Assembly: GCF_014196915.1 (NCBI RefSeq)
Contig: NZ_JACIEP010000014.1
Location: 54,541-118,540, forward strand
From: Dysgonomonas hofstadii
Lineage (GTDB): Bacteria; Bacteroidota; Bacteroidia; Bacteroidales; Dysgonomonadaceae
Reading direction: 5' to 3'
Length of the DNA: 64,000 nucleotides
Shown here: positions 1 to 8,590 of the stretch, one piece after another
Position numbering within the stretch: the first letter of the stretch is position 1
Layout: each line of letters starts with the position of its first letter
Program-made: the position numbers and the translations under genes
The notes under the pieces: generated by a model
The model's database searches: none
What the model was told of the DNA's origin: nothing
The model's input: only the letters and a program-made list of their open reading frames with translations

Positions 1-158
1 TTGGCTTTTCGCCTCAACTGGCAGGAACATTGCTTATTATCAGTGCTATTGTGGATATTCCCGCTACATTACTCAATTCTACAGGCAATGTGGTGGGAGC
101 TGTGTTAGTAGCACGACTGACAGAAGGAAAAGAATGGGTGAAAAAGAAGTTACCGTAA
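1..158 (+). CDS. Dicarboxylate/amino acid:cation symporter, C-terminal end (partial)
   Basis: Only the last ~51 residues are in the window; the frame is open from base 3 to a TAA at 156-158. The residues resemble the final transmembrane segment and cytoplasmic tail of DAACS-family symporters (GltP/DctA type): PAT.LN.TG..V.AVLVAR, then a short lysine-rich tail. In this family that region contributes to the sodium/substrate site and carries glutamate, aspartate or C4-dicarboxylates across the inner membrane. Substrate cannot be judged from this fragment. The next gene has its own promoter box 20 bases downstream. Confidence 0.7.
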   Translation, partial: GFSPQLAGTLLIISAIVDIPATLLNSTGNVVGAVLVARLTEGKEWVKKKLP

Positions 159-177
159 ATATCATGGAGTTTTTGAT

Positions 178-185
178 TATCTTTG
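178..185 (+). promoter_or_regulatory. Bacteroidetes -7 box (TATCTTTG) for rluF
   Basis: TATCTTTG matches the Bacteroidetes sigma consensus TAnnTTTG exactly. Transcription would start near 190-195, downstream of an upstream ATG at 187, so translation must begin later; this decides the rluF start at 220. Confidence 0.65.
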
Positions 186-219
186 CATGAAATTATTTCC
201 TGGTATCACTCATATTAGA

Positions 220-1251
220 ATGGAATACAGATTAAACAAATATATCAGCAGCTCCGGATTTTGTTCCCGGCGCGAAGCCGACCGCTTTATCGAAGAGGGA
301 CGTGTAACTATCAATGGCAAACGTGCACAGGTGGGGATGCGGGTTTTGCCCGGACAAAAGGTGAGAGTAAACGGCGAACTTATCATAAACAAAATAGAAC
401 CGGTATACATCGCTTTTAACAAGCCTGTGGGGGTTGTGAGCACTACCGACCCGCAGGAAAAAGATAACATCGTCAATTTTATACGGCACGAACAACGGAT
501 ATTTCCCATCGGACGATTAGATAAGGATTCTCAGGGCCTGATCCTTTTGACCAACGACGGAGATATTGTAAATAAGATACTACGTGCCGGAAACAATCAT
601 AAAAAAGATTACCTGGTAAAGGTAGATCGTCCTATCACAAGCGATTTCCTTACACGGATGGCGCAAGGGGTTCCCATATTGGACAGGGTAACCCGCCGGT
701 GCGAGATAGTGGAAATAAATCCGTACATGTTCCGTATATCACTCATACAGGGGCTCAACAGGCAGATCAGGCGCATGTGTGAGTATTTTGGATATGAAGT
801 GGTCAAACTGGAACGTATTCAGATAATGAATATCAAGCTTGGTGACCTGGGGCAGGGTAACTGGCGCGACCTGACACATGCCGAACTGGAAGGTCTGTTC
901 GATATGCTGGAAAACTCAGAAAAAACGGAAATCAAAAAAGCTCCGAGCAACAAGGCTTTTAATAAAGCACTTGAAGAATATGATATAAAAACGAATTACA
1001 GAAAAGCCGGTATCGCTGCCAAATACGGAAAGACAGAGAAAACTGAAAAATCAGATAATCCGAAGAAGACATCAAATGCTTCTGTTGATTACACCGATGA
1101 AGGAGAAAAGAAAGCAAAGCCTAAAAGAAAAGGTAAACAAGCTACCGGATTGCGTGTGGGTAAACAGAAAGTAGCTGCGAACAAGCCAAAAGCCAGTTCA
1201 AAACCGAGACCAAAGGCTAAAAGCCAATCGAAAAAGAAACCTCTGAACTAG
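220..1251 (+). CDS. rluF: 23S rRNA pseudouridine synthase RluF-like with lysine-rich C-terminal tail
   Basis: Converts a uridine of 23S rRNA (U2604 in E. coli RluF; some homologues also act on tRNA) to pseudouridine. An S4 RNA-binding domain occupies about residues 1-60 ([19 protein letters not shown]), followed by the RsuA/RluF catalytic domain with [18 protein letters not shown], whose Asp is the catalytic residue. Beyond residue ~230 the protein continues with ~110 residues rich in Lys, Ala, Ser and Pro, not found in the ~290-residue E. coli enzyme and probably a disordered RNA-binding tail. I chose ATG 220 because an ATG at 187 lies upstream of the expected transcription start. It converges on the sensor kinase gene with a 10-base gap. 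Confidence 0.88.
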   Translation: MEYRLNKYISSSGFCSRREADRFIEEGRVTINGKRAQVGMRVLPGQKVRVNGELIINKIEPVYIAFNKPVGVVSTTDPQEKDNIVNFIRHEQRIFPIGRLDKDSQGLILLTNDGDIVNKILRAGNNHKKDYLVKVDRPITSDFLTRMAQGVPILDRVTRRCEIVEINPYMFRISLIQGLNRQIRRMCEYFGYEVVKLERIQIMNIKLGDLGQGNWRDLTHAELEGLFDMLENSEKTEIKKAPSNKAFNKALEEYDIKTNYRKAGIAAKYGKTEKTEKSDNPKKTSNASVDYTDEGEKKAKPKRKGKQATGLRVGKQKVAANKPKASSKPRPKAKSQSKKKPLN

Positions 1252-1261
1252 GAACGAAAAG

Positions 1262-2989
1262 TCATTTCCTCAGTGTAAACCAGAATTCCAATCCGCCTCC
1301 TGCATGATTTTTCACTTGCACTTCGCCTTTGTGGAACAAAATGGCGTTTTTCACTATGGATAACCCCAGTCCCGAACCTCCCGTATCACGGGTGCGTCCT
1401 TCATTTACTCGATAGAAACGTTCGAACAAGCGTGGCAGGAATTGTTCTTCTACGCCAATTCCTGTGTCATAATAAGAGAAATAAATGAACTCAGCATCTT
1501 CCAGATAATTGTTGATATGTATCTCTATGTGATTCCCGGCATAGCTGATCGTATTATCCACCAGATTGCGGAAAACAGAATAGAGTAGGGTATAATTCCC
1601 GTTTATTATCAGATTATTTTTTATCTGGGTATGAAACTTAATGTCGTTTTCTTCCAGTTTTTCGGTCAGGTCTATTCTTACATCCTCCACCAGTTGCGAC
1701 AGGTTCACTTTTTCCATCTTAAATTTCGATGGCGCTTCCTCTATTTTGCTTATCAGGCTAACGTCGTCTATCAGCATCGACAATCTTACTGACTGTTGAT
1801 ACGCGCGGTCGATGAACTGTGCTTGTTTACTGGCAGGTAGAGTTTGCTCGTTGAGTGTTTCCAAATAACCTCTCAGACTGGTAACCGGTGTGCGTAGCTC
1901 GTGGGCTATATTGTTGGTCATCTCTTGTTTCAGCAGACGGGTTTTTTCCAGTTTGGTTATGTCTTTTATTGTGATTTCGAAACTTTCGTCCTCAAAGACA
2001 ATTGTTTGGATAGAGAAAGTCTTACCGTTTTTATTCAGTTGGTAAGTATGATGATTTTCATCTTTCTTACGGTTGTTTATAAATTCGATAGCCGGATCGA
2101 ATATAGCTTCCTTTATAATGGCTTCGAGATTGAAAACCGGCTGATCGGCAATGAAATTGAAATACTGGAAAAAGTTGGTATTGGCATAAATTTTCTTTAT
2201 GTCTTTGTCGAATATGCAAATACCTTCCTGTGAATAATGGAAATGCTGGATCAGTTTCTCACGTTCAGCCTCTAATTCTCTTTTTCCATGCTCTCTTTGT
2301 TTTAGCATGGTAACCAACTGATTACCTATCTCTCCAAGTTCGTCGTCGGGGAAAGTTATTTTTTCGGACAAGGGCTTGTTATCTTTTATCTTCACAGCCA
2401 GATTCTGCAATTGGGATATGGACTCGCCGAATCTTCCGGCTACGTAGTTGAGCAGGAGTAATACAAGGATAAACATGCCGATGACAATGTATATAAACAT
2501 ATTGTCAGCCTTTAGCATGCCTTTCGTTTGTATATTGTATGGCAAGGCCACACGTACATAATAATCTTTGTAGTGCTTAGCATAATAAAGATATTCGTGT
2601 TGTGTAGAGGCGGACATACGTATATTCGAACCTGTTCCCTGATACGAAGCATTGCGTATCTCGGGACGGTCGAGGTGGTTTTCCAGTTTGCTCAGGTTCT
2701 CCACATCCTTGTCGAAAGAAACGTTCCCGTCGTTATCTATTATTGTAATCCGGATGTCCATCGGCATAGCCATAGCCAGTGTATGTATCTGACTCATATT
2801 GCTGTCCGATAAGTGATTGAGGTTCATGTAGGTATGGATCATTTCTGCATAGCTGTCGAGACGGTCTTGCAGATTTTCGGTACGCTGGGCTTTTTCTTCT
2901 CTTTGCTCTACCAATACTATCAGGACAGTAAACAAGGCAAAGATAATGAGGAAATAAGTGAATATCCGTTGTTTGTAGGTTAGTTTCAT
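1262..2989 (-). CDS. phoR: Sensor histidine kinase, PhoR-like
   Basis: Membrane sensor kinase of 575 residues, last gene of the pst-pho cluster, expected to phosphorylate the adjacent response regulator when phosphate is low. Visible parts: TM1 (~10-28), a ~130-residue periplasmic sensor region, TM2 (~164-184), HAMP (~185-235), a PAS-like segment (~245-340), the HisKA box NIAHELRTP with phospho-acceptor His363, the N box RNLVDNTISYAG (~474-485), G1 DTGIG (~508) and G2 GGSGLGL (~538). The sizeable periplasmic domain differs from E. coli PhoR, which has almost none, but kinases linked to pst genes in Bacteroidota often have one. The symbol rests mainly on context. Separated from the regulator gene by a self-complementary spacer at 2990-3071. 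Confidence 0.85.
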   Translation of the reverse strand: MKLTYKQRIFTYFLIIFALFTVLIVLVEQREEKAQRTENLQDRLDSYAEMIHTYMNLNHLSDSNMSQIHTLAMAMPMDIRITIIDNDGNVSFDKDVENLSKLENHLDRPEIRNASYQGTGSNIRMSASTQHEYLYYAKHYKDYYVRVALPYNIQTKGMLKADNMFIYIVIGMFILVLLLLNYVAGRFGESISQLQNLAVKIKDNKPLSEKITFPDDELGEIGNQLVTMLKQREHGKRELEAEREKLIQHFHYSQEGICIFDKDIKKIYANTNFFQYFNFIADQPVFNLEAIIKEAIFDPAIEFINNRKKDENHHTYQLNKNGKTFSIQTIVFEDESFEITIKDITKLEKTRLLKQEMTNNIAHELRTPVTSLRGYLETLNEQTLPASKQAQFIDRAYQQSVRLSMLIDDVSLISKIEEAPSKFKMEKVNLSQLVEDVRIDLTEKLEENDIKFHTQIKNNLIINGNYTLLYSVFRNLVDNTISYAGNHIEIHINNYLEDAEFIYFSYYDTGIGVEEQFLPRLFERFYRVNEGRTRDTGGSGLGLSIVKNAILFHKGEVQVKNHAGGGLEFWFTLRK

Positions 2990-3071
2990 AATTTTTAAAA
3001 GTAGACAGTAGACAGTAGCTAGTAGTAGGTAGGCAGCAGTATTTTTTCTGCAGGCTACCGATTACCGGCCA

Positions 3072-3773
3072 CTATCTACTATTATGAGTAAATGTATATC
3101 CGTATCCTGTACGATTGATTATAGAGTCACCATAAGTTCCTATCTTTTTCCTTAGCCGGGCTATATGCACATCTACAGTCCGTTCCAATACTATACCGTC
3201 ATCTTTCCAGGCTTTGTCGAGAATGTCGGAACGCGAAAATATCTTGCCTGTATTCTGTACGAGCAACACCAGAATGTTAAATTCTGTTTTAGTAAGCTCT
3301 ATTGTTTTATTATCTATAGCAACTGTCTTTGTATCGAAATCGATAACAAGGTCGTTTACTGTCAGTTTATTCTGCGATTTATTGTCCGGGGTGTTTTCGG
3401 ATGTGCGTTTCAATACACTACGCACACGGGCAATCACTTCCTTTATCGAAAAAGGCTTCGATATATAATCGTCTCCACCTATCGAAAATCCGGTGAGCAT
3501 ATCGTTTTCGGTATCTTTTGCCGTAAGGAAAATAATAGGTGTATTGTTCCCGTTCTTACGTAACTGGTCGGCGAACTTGAAACCCGAAATGCCGGCCATC
3601 ATTACATCCAGTAGAATCAACTTATGCTTTGGTTGCAATATCTTTGCCGCTTGTTCCGACGATTCGGCCAGATCTATATCATAACCTTCGTTTTGCAGAT
3701 TGAATTGCAGTATTTCCCTGATATCGGGTTCATCGTCTACTATCAGGATCGATACGTTATTTTTTGTTTCCAT
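3072..3773 (-). CDS. phoB: OmpR/PhoB-family response regulator
   Basis: DNA-binding regulator of 233 residues, partner of the downstream kinase. The receiver domain (1-120) has the acidic pair DDE near residue 13, phospho-acceptor Asp56 in LILLDVMMAG, Thr/Ser in FLTAKD and the conserved Lys106 in YISKPF. The C-terminal winged helix (~135-230) ends with the family pattern ERTVDVHIARLRKKIG...I.TRTGYGY-type (here NRTGYGYTF). Its start overlaps the end of phoU by 17 bases, indicating translational coupling within the pst operon. The likely targets are the GTTA repeats upstream of pstS and of the porin at 14908. Calling it PhoB is an inference from context. Confidence 0.9.
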   Translation of the reverse strand: METKNNVSILIVDDEPDIREILQFNLQNEGYDIDLAESSEQAAKILQPKHKLILLDVMMAGISGFKFADQLRKNGNNTPIIFLTAKDTENDMLTGFSIGGDDYISKPFSIKEVIARVRSVLKRTSENTPDNKSQNKLTVNDLVIDFDTKTVAIDNKTIELTKTEFNILVLLVQNTGKIFSRSDILDKAWKDDGIVLERTVDVHIARLRKKIGTYGDSIINRTGYGYTFTHNSR

Positions 3774-4437
3774 GTCTGATATCTTTTCCTTCGGTTAAAT
3801 AAATGGCGGCTTCGGCAATATTGGTGGCACTGTCGCCTATACGTTCCAGATTATAAGAAATAGCATTGGCGTTTATAATGCTTTGCACCTCAGCTTTACT
3901 TAGTGGCTTACCTGTGAAAGCGTCCTGTAAAGATAGGGCTATTTCGTGAAATAAACGGTCTACTTTGTCATCGTCTTCAATTACCTGGTATGCAGTGTGG
4001 CTGTCTTCATTCGAAAAAGAAAAAATGGCATTGCGGAGCATTTCCCCGGCATATTGCATCATTTTGTCTATCTTTTTACAAATGTTTTCAAATTCAGGGG
4101 CAGCAAGATTTGTTTCTCTCAGAAAGTGGATGATATTGAGTAGCATATCTCCCACACGTTCCAGATTGGTCGTCACATCCTGATAGGTAATGATCTTGCG
4201 CAGATCGGCAGCTATCGGGTTGAACTGGAAAATGGTGAATACCACTTCTTCACGTACTTTTATCTCCAGTCTGTCCATGATGATCTCGTTCGATTCGGCT
4301 TCTTCATAAAGCGATACTATCTTGTTGTCGTGTAACAGCTTATGTGCTATCTGCATTTGTATCATAGCTGTTTTCGACAGTAGTTCGAAATCATTGAGTA
4401 GTAATTCGAGTTGTTTACTTTTTATATTTGAGGTCAT
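3757..4437 (-). CDS. phoU: Phosphate signalling/uptake regulator PhoU
   Basis: PhoU links Pst transporter state to the sensor kinase and damps Pho signalling when phosphate is plentiful. The 226-residue protein shows the two PhoU repeats: a first around residues 10-100 with FNPIAADLRKIITYQDVTTNLERVGD, and a second with ..INANAISYNLERIGDSATNIAE. Each has the E.x.xxD metal-binding signature (NLERVGD, NLERIGD). Length is normal for the family. It lies between pstB and the regulator gene and overlaps the latter by 17 bases. Confidence 0.95.
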   Translation of the reverse strand: MTSNIKSKQLELLLNDFELLSKTAMIQMQIAHKLLHDNKIVSLYEEAESNEIIMDRLEIKVREEVVFTIFQFNPIAADLRKIITYQDVTTNLERVGDMLLNIIHFLRETNLAAPEFENICKKIDKMMQYAGEMLRNAIFSFSNEDSHTAYQVIEDDDKVDRLFHEIALSLQDAFTGKPLSKAEVQSIINANAISYNLERIGDSATNIAEAAIYLTEGKDIRHGNKK

Positions 4438-4525
4438 AACTTTTTAATTTGATAATTAGTAAATTAGCATATTAGCAAATATTATTTCATTTTCGAATTT
4501 GCTCATTGGCATATTTGCTCATTGA

Positions 4526-5290
4526 TTAACTGAACACCCCTGTCAGATAATCCTCTGTCCGTTTATCTTTCGGTTTAGTGAACATCTGTTTTGTTGTACC
4601 ATATTCCACCAGTTCGCCTAGATACATAAACATCGAATTGTCGGACAAGCGCGCTGCCTGTGACATATTGTGCGTAACGATCACTATCGTATAATCCTTT
4701 TTCAGTTCGAATATCAGTTCTTCTACTTTGCCTGTCGATATCGGGTCGAGGGCAGAGGTCGGTTCATCCATCAGCAAAAGTTCGGGTTTCAGCGCAAGGG
4801 CACGGGCTATGCACAGGCGTTGTTGCTGTCCTCCCGATAAGAATGTCCCTTTCTTGGTCATCGAATCTTTCACCTCGTCCCATAATGCAACGTTGCGCAG
4901 GCTATTTTCCACTATCTCGTCTTTTTCTGTTTTGCTCAACCCTATATTGTTGAGCTTATATCCTGCGATTACATTATCGTAAATACTCATCGTCGGAAAC
5001 GGATTTGGCCGCTGAAATACCATCCCTGCCAGCCGGCGGACTTTCATAGGGTTCATATCGAATATGTTCTTCCCTTTCAGCAATATTTCACCGGTAGTGA
5101 CAATATTGGGATAAAGCTCATGCAGACGGTTAATGGCCCGCAACAAGGTGCTTTTTCCACAACCCGAAGGACCCATCATCGCCGTTACTGTATTCGGACT
5201 GATAATGGCGCTGACATTATTCACCGCATTTTTGCCCGGCGTGTACGAGACCGAAACGTTTTTTAGTTCTAAGATATGTTGTTCATTCAT
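4526..5290 (-). CDS. pstB: Phosphate ABC transporter ATP-binding protein PstB
   Basis: Cytoplasmic ATPase of the Pst high-affinity phosphate importer, 254 residues. Walker [10 protein letters not shown] is at ~40-48, the signature LSGGQQQRL near residue 150, Walker [13 protein letters not shown] follows, and the switch His is in IVTHNM. Start at ATG 5290 ([11 protein letters not shown]) because the upstream 12 codons fall in an inverted-repeat spacer and look like translated repeat DNA. The neighbours are phoU and pstA. Confidence 0.95.
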   Translation of the reverse strand: MNEQHILELKNVSVSYTPGKNAVNNVSAIISPNTVTAMMGPSGCGKSTLLRAINRLHELYPNIVTTGEILLKGKNIFDMNPMKVRRLAGMVFQRPNPFPTMSIYDNVIAGYKLNNIGLSKTEKDEIVENSLRNVALWDEVKDSMTKKGTFLSGGQQQRLCIARALALKPELLLMDEPTSALDPISTGKVEELIFELKKDYTIVIVTHNMSQAARLSDNSMFMYLGELVEYGTTKQMFTKPKDKRTEDYLTGVFS

Positions 5291-5303
5291 AAGTTTAATT
5301 ATA

Positions 5304-5394
5304 AGATACAGGTAAACGAGATACAAGATACGAGTTTTGAGACAAAATGTTTTAATAAAAAACCTGTTTACTTGTATCTCGTTTACCTGTATCT
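5304..5394. repeat. Perfect 24-bp inverted repeat in the pstB-pstA spacer
   Basis: Bases 5304-5327 are the exact reverse complement of 5371-5394, separated by 43 bases. The arm itself contains repeated words (GATACA / GAGATACAAG). It would form a strong mRNA stem between two co-transcribed transporter genes, perhaps for differential stability. Several other spacers in this window have the same architecture with different words. Confidence 0.8.
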
Positions 5395-5398
5395 ATAT

Positions 5399-6277
5399 TT
5401 ACTGTATTTTCCATCTTTTTGCTATACTTTTTGCTATAAGATTTATACCCAGCACAAATAGCAGGAGCAGGAGTGATGATGACCACACCAGATCTGCCAG
5501 ATTAGGGTCGTTATAGAATTCCCATATCAACAGTGATATGGCACTTGTAGGATTCGTTACATCCCAGTTGACCGCGGCTGCGCCTAAAGCCGTTACCAGT
5601 AAAGGCGCTGTTTCGCCCATTACACGCGATATGGCAAGTAAAGAACCTGTAAACAGTCCGCTGAATGCCGAAGGGATTAATATTCTCATTACTACCGATG
5701 TATATGAGCCGCCTAATGCCAGTCCGGCTTCCTTGAGCGAAACAGGCAGCATTTTCAGGCTTTCTTCGGTAGAGCGGATAATCATAGGTAGCATCATTAC
5801 AGACAATGCTATACTGCCTGCCAGTGCCGAATAGCCCGACATGGGTATCACTATCCAGATATATACTACTACCCCGATCACGATAGAAGGAATTCCTTGC
5901 AGCAGGTCACTGAGATTGCGTACAAGATTGGCTAGTTTCTTATCCTGATTTTCTGCCAGATAAACTCCCGCCATTATTCCTATAGGAATGGCTATGACTA
6001 TGGCTACAGCAAGAATCAGCAATGTACCTGTGATACCATTCAGTATTCCGCCCGGAATGGGACTGTCGCTGATGCGGGCAAGCATGGCCTCCATCGAGGT
6101 GGGTGCCACTTCGGTGAACAGGCTCAGGTTAAATTGTTTATAACCTTTTTTTATAAGTTCCCACAGGATGAGGAACAAAGGTATCATAGTCAGAGACGAC
6201 AAGGCACAAACCCCGAAGAAGAATATCCTGCTCTTCATCAGCCTGTATTTCGATGTTGCTCTTATTCCTTTTCTCAT
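5399..6277 (-). CDS. pstA: Phosphate ABC transporter permease PstA
   Basis: Inner-membrane permease of 292 residues with six predicted hydrophobic segments and the BPD-transport (MetI-like) coupling loop, seen as EAGLALGGSYTSVVMRILIPSAFSG around residues 185-210. It pairs with PstC to form the phosphate channel. The N-terminal region has a typical first TM (RIFFFGVCALSSLTMIPLFLILWELI), and the GGILNGITGTLLILA segment matches PstA rather than PstC. The gene order pstC-pstA-pstB agrees. Confidence 0.93.
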   Translation of the reverse strand: MRKGIRATSKYRLMKSRIFFFGVCALSSLTMIPLFLILWELIKKGYKQFNLSLFTEVAPTSMEAMLARISDSPIPGGILNGITGTLLILAVAIVIAIPIGIMAGVYLAENQDKKLANLVRNLSDLLQGIPSIVIGVVVYIWIVIPMSGYSALAGSIALSVMMLPMIIRSTEESLKMLPVSLKEAGLALGGSYTSVVMRILIPSAFSGLFTGSLLAISRVMGETAPLLVTALGAAAVNWDVTNPTSAISLLIWEFYNDPNLADLVWSSSLLLLLFVLGINLIAKSIAKRWKIQ

Positions 6278-6369
6278 ATTTATTTAGTTACAAGATACTT
6301 CGCCCTGTGGGCAGTTACAAGTTACGAGTTTGCCGCTTTGCGTCATTGGCACATTTTCAAATTGGCACA

Positions 6370-7218
6370 TTATTTATTTACCATTTTCATTATATACTTA
6401 GCCACAAAATTGATACAAGCCGTAATAAGGAACAACAACAATCCGATAGCCATCAACGAACTAAGTTTCAGTCCACTGGCTTCACCAAACTGGTTGGCTA
6501 TGATACTGGCCATTGAATTTCCGGTGTCCGACAATCCCGAAGGTATGTTTATCGTATTTCCTATCAGCATGGTTACTGCCATTGTTTCGCCTAATGCCCG
6601 TCCAAATGCAAGTACGTAAGCTGCAAATATTCCCGATCCCGCAACAGGCAGGTTGACCGAACTGATTACTTCGAGATGTGTAGCTCCGAGGCTGTAGGCT
6701 CCTTCTTTCAGTTCATTGGGAACCATAGCTATAAATTCCGTACTAAGCGATGATGCGTAAGGAATGATCATTATAGCCAGAACGATAGACGATAACAATA
6801 CGCCGAATCCCTGATCATTAACGCCCATATCGATAAGAATCGGGCGCAGGGTATAAAATCCCCACAGCCCGTATACTATAGATGGTATGCCTGCCAAAAG
6901 GTCGACCACTGAACTGACTATTGTCGATACTTTTTTATTACGAAAATATTCACCGTTGAAAAGCGCTACCGATAGTGAAAACGGAATACAAAACAGCAAG
7001 GCGAGTATAGATGTCAGCATCGTTCCTGCAATAAAGGGAAGCGCCCCGTATTCATCTTTCAGTGAATCCCATTCGGTAGAAGTGATGAAATTGAATATTC
7101 CAAATTCCGAGAATGCTCCTATACTCTGGCTTACCAATCCGTATATAATGCCTGCTGTGAGCAGTATGATCAGACAGGAGGCGATCAGGAGTATAGCTTT
7201 GAATATTTTATCTTTCAT
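6370..7218 (-). CDS. pstC: Phosphate ABC transporter permease PstC
   Basis: Inner-membrane permease of 282 residues, first of the two Pst channel subunits. Shows an N-terminal TM (ILLIASCLIILLTAGIIYGLV), the PstC-type 'FITSTEWD' segment after it, and the permease coupling loop KEGAYSLGATHLEVISSVNLP with GxxxxE-AxxLG geometry. It sits directly after pstS and before pstA. The pstC-pstA spacer (6278-6369) contains duplicated words (AGTTACAAG and TTGGCACATT). Confidence 0.93.
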   Translation of the reverse strand: MKDKIFKAILLIASCLIILLTAGIIYGLVSQSIGAFSEFGIFNFITSTEWDSLKDEYGALPFIAGTMLTSILALLFCIPFSLSVALFNGEYFRNKKVSTIVSSVVDLLAGIPSIVYGLWGFYTLRPILIDMGVNDQGFGVLLSSIVLAIMIIPYASSLSTEFIAMVPNELKEGAYSLGATHLEVISSVNLPVAGSGIFAAYVLAFGRALGETMAVTMLIGNTINIPSGLSDTGNSMASIIANQFGEASGLKLSSLMAIGLLLFLITACINFVAKYIMKMVNK

Positions 7219-7259
7219 GTTTAAAAGCTGTTAGCCGTTAGCTATTAGCTGATAGTTTT

Positions 7260-8309
7260 TTATTGTTGACTGTTGACTGATACCTGTTGACCGTTATATG
7301 TCATCGACTCTATCAATGCTTTTGTTTTTTCAACAGCAACAGCAGGAAGTGGCGCATAATGTGTTTTTGTAGCTATTTCCTGCCCTTCCGGGCTGATTAT
7401 ATAGCTAAGCAAACTTTTCAATGCTTGTGCCTGTTCTTCGGCTCTGTTGTTGTAGGCTTGTTCCTTGTAGGCGATAATCCAGGTAAATGTACTGATCGGA
7501 TAAGCTTCGGGGTTCGGCGAATTAGTGATTACCACACGTGTATCGGCTGGTATATCTACGTTTGCCGATGCTGAAATACTTTTGCTGTCGGCAGCCACAA
7601 AGTTACCCGCGCTGTTTTGTAACAATGCAGTTGACATATTTAGTGCCAGTGCGTATTCCGAACCAATATAACCTATCGAACCTTCTGTTTCCACTACGAT
7701 GCCTGCCACACCCGGATTTCCTTTGGCTGCGATGCCTGCAGGAAATTTAAGTGATTTACCTTCGCCAATTTCGCTTTTCCATGCTTCGTTTACTTTCGTC
7801 ATATATTCCGAAAATACCGATGTGGTACCGCTACCGTCCGAGCGGTAAACAGGAGTTATTTTTTTATCCGGGAATGTAATGTCCGGATTCAGTTCTTTGA
7901 GCTTAGGATCGTTCCAGTTAGTTATCTTTCCTCTGTAGATGTCCGATATTAATTCAGCTGTGAGTTTAAGGTTTTTCACATCAGGAAGATTGTATGACAA
8001 TACCACACCACCTAATGCAGTAGGAATGTGTATGATATCTGCTCCCATTTCCTGTAGTTCGCTGTCCGACAAGAATACATCTGTTGCCCCGAAGTCCACG
8101 GTCTTGTCTTTCAGGCTGCGGATACCGCCACCACTGCCAATGGCGCCGTAAGATACGTTTGTACCTGTTTTGGCATATTCCTTAAATACGATATTATAGA
8201 ACGGAGCCGGGAATGTGGCTCCTGCGCCCGATAATGCCGCTTCTTTCTTACCACATGATGTTAGTGCAACTATTAGTGCAACTGCTGTAAAAAATAATGT
8301 TTTTTTCAT
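7260..8309 (-). CDS. pstS: Phosphate-binding lipoprotein PstS
   Basis: Substrate-binding component of Pst. A signal peptide ends in the lipobox LTSC (Cys19), so it is anchored as a lipoprotein facing the periplasm. The start of the mature domain (GAGATFPAPFYNIVFKEY) and the segment YRSDGSGTTSVFSEYM (~residue 155) are PstS hallmarks that bind the phosphate oxyanion. It is 349 residues long, normal for the family, and the first gene of the seven-gene minus-strand pst-pho cluster. The upstream region carries an 11-bp spaced GTTA repeat at 8378-8394, a candidate PhoB site. Confidence 0.95.
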   Translation of the reverse strand: MKKTLFFTAVALIVALTSCGKKEAALSGAGATFPAPFYNIVFKEYAKTGTNVSYGAIGSGGGIRSLKDKTVDFGATDVFLSDSELQEMGADIIHIPTALGGVVLSYNLPDVKNLKLTAELISDIYRGKITNWNDPKLKELNPDITFPDKKITPVYRSDGSGTTSVFSEYMTKVNEAWKSEIGEGKSLKFPAGIAAKGNPGVAGIVVETEGSIGYIGSEYALALNMSTALLQNSAGNFVAADSKSISASANVDIPADTRVVITNSPNPEAYPISTFTWIIAYKEQAYNNRAEEQAQALKSLLSYIISPEGQEIATKTHYAPLPAVAVEKTKALIESMTYNGQQVSVNSQQ

Positions 8310-8359
8310 CTTTTCTTTTTTCCTTTTAATTCTGGTACAATATTATTATGTTATTATAA

Positions 8360-8394
8360 CAAACAGACTAAGGATATGTTACGATACGGTTAAG
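8360..8394 (-). promoter_or_regulatory. Candidate Pho box and promoter upstream of pstS
   Basis: Reading the minus strand, CTTAACCGTATCGTAAC (8378-8394) contains two TAAC units exactly 11 bases apart, the geometry of tandem OmpR-family binding half-sites. A weak -7-like TCTGTTTG follows at 8360-8367. The same arrangement, CTTAACCCAATCTTAAC, lies upstream of the porin gene at 14908. The match is seen directly; that PhoB binds it is inferred. Confidence 0.5.
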
Positions 8395-8460
8395 AATTGA
8401 GGGAATTTTGTTTTCTTTGTAATGAAATATAAATCCCAAATAGAAAATGGGTATTTTAGC

Positions 8461-8576
8461 TGCCTCCACTTTCAAGTGGAGGAATAATAATTAACAAAAA
8501 AGACTTTAGTCGAAACTTATTTGGCTCGAGCCTTTTAAAATATATTGAAATATTCCTCCGGCTAAAGCAGGAGGCA
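8461..8576. repeat. 116-bp element with a hairpin at each end (REPIN/MITE-like)
   Basis: The left end TGCCTCCACTT-TC-AAGTGGAGGAATA folds as a 9-bp hairpin (8463-8482). The right end TATTCCTCC-GGCTAAAGCA-GGAGGCA is a second hairpin (8555-8574). The ends are mutual inverted repeats: TGCCTCC/GGAGGCA outermost and GGAGGAATA/TATTCCTCC inside. Two inverted REP-like hairpins around a short A+T-rich centre is the layout of a REPIN or small non-autonomous element. No other copy occurs in this window. It lies 15 bases upstream of the next gene. Confidence 0.5.
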
Positions 8577-8590
8577 ATTAATAAAAAATA

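Noticed and set aside
187..219. Upstream start of rluF at 187
   Set aside because: Only 2 bases after a TATCTTTG -7 box, so upstream of the expected transcription start; the S4 domain begins just after ATG 220.
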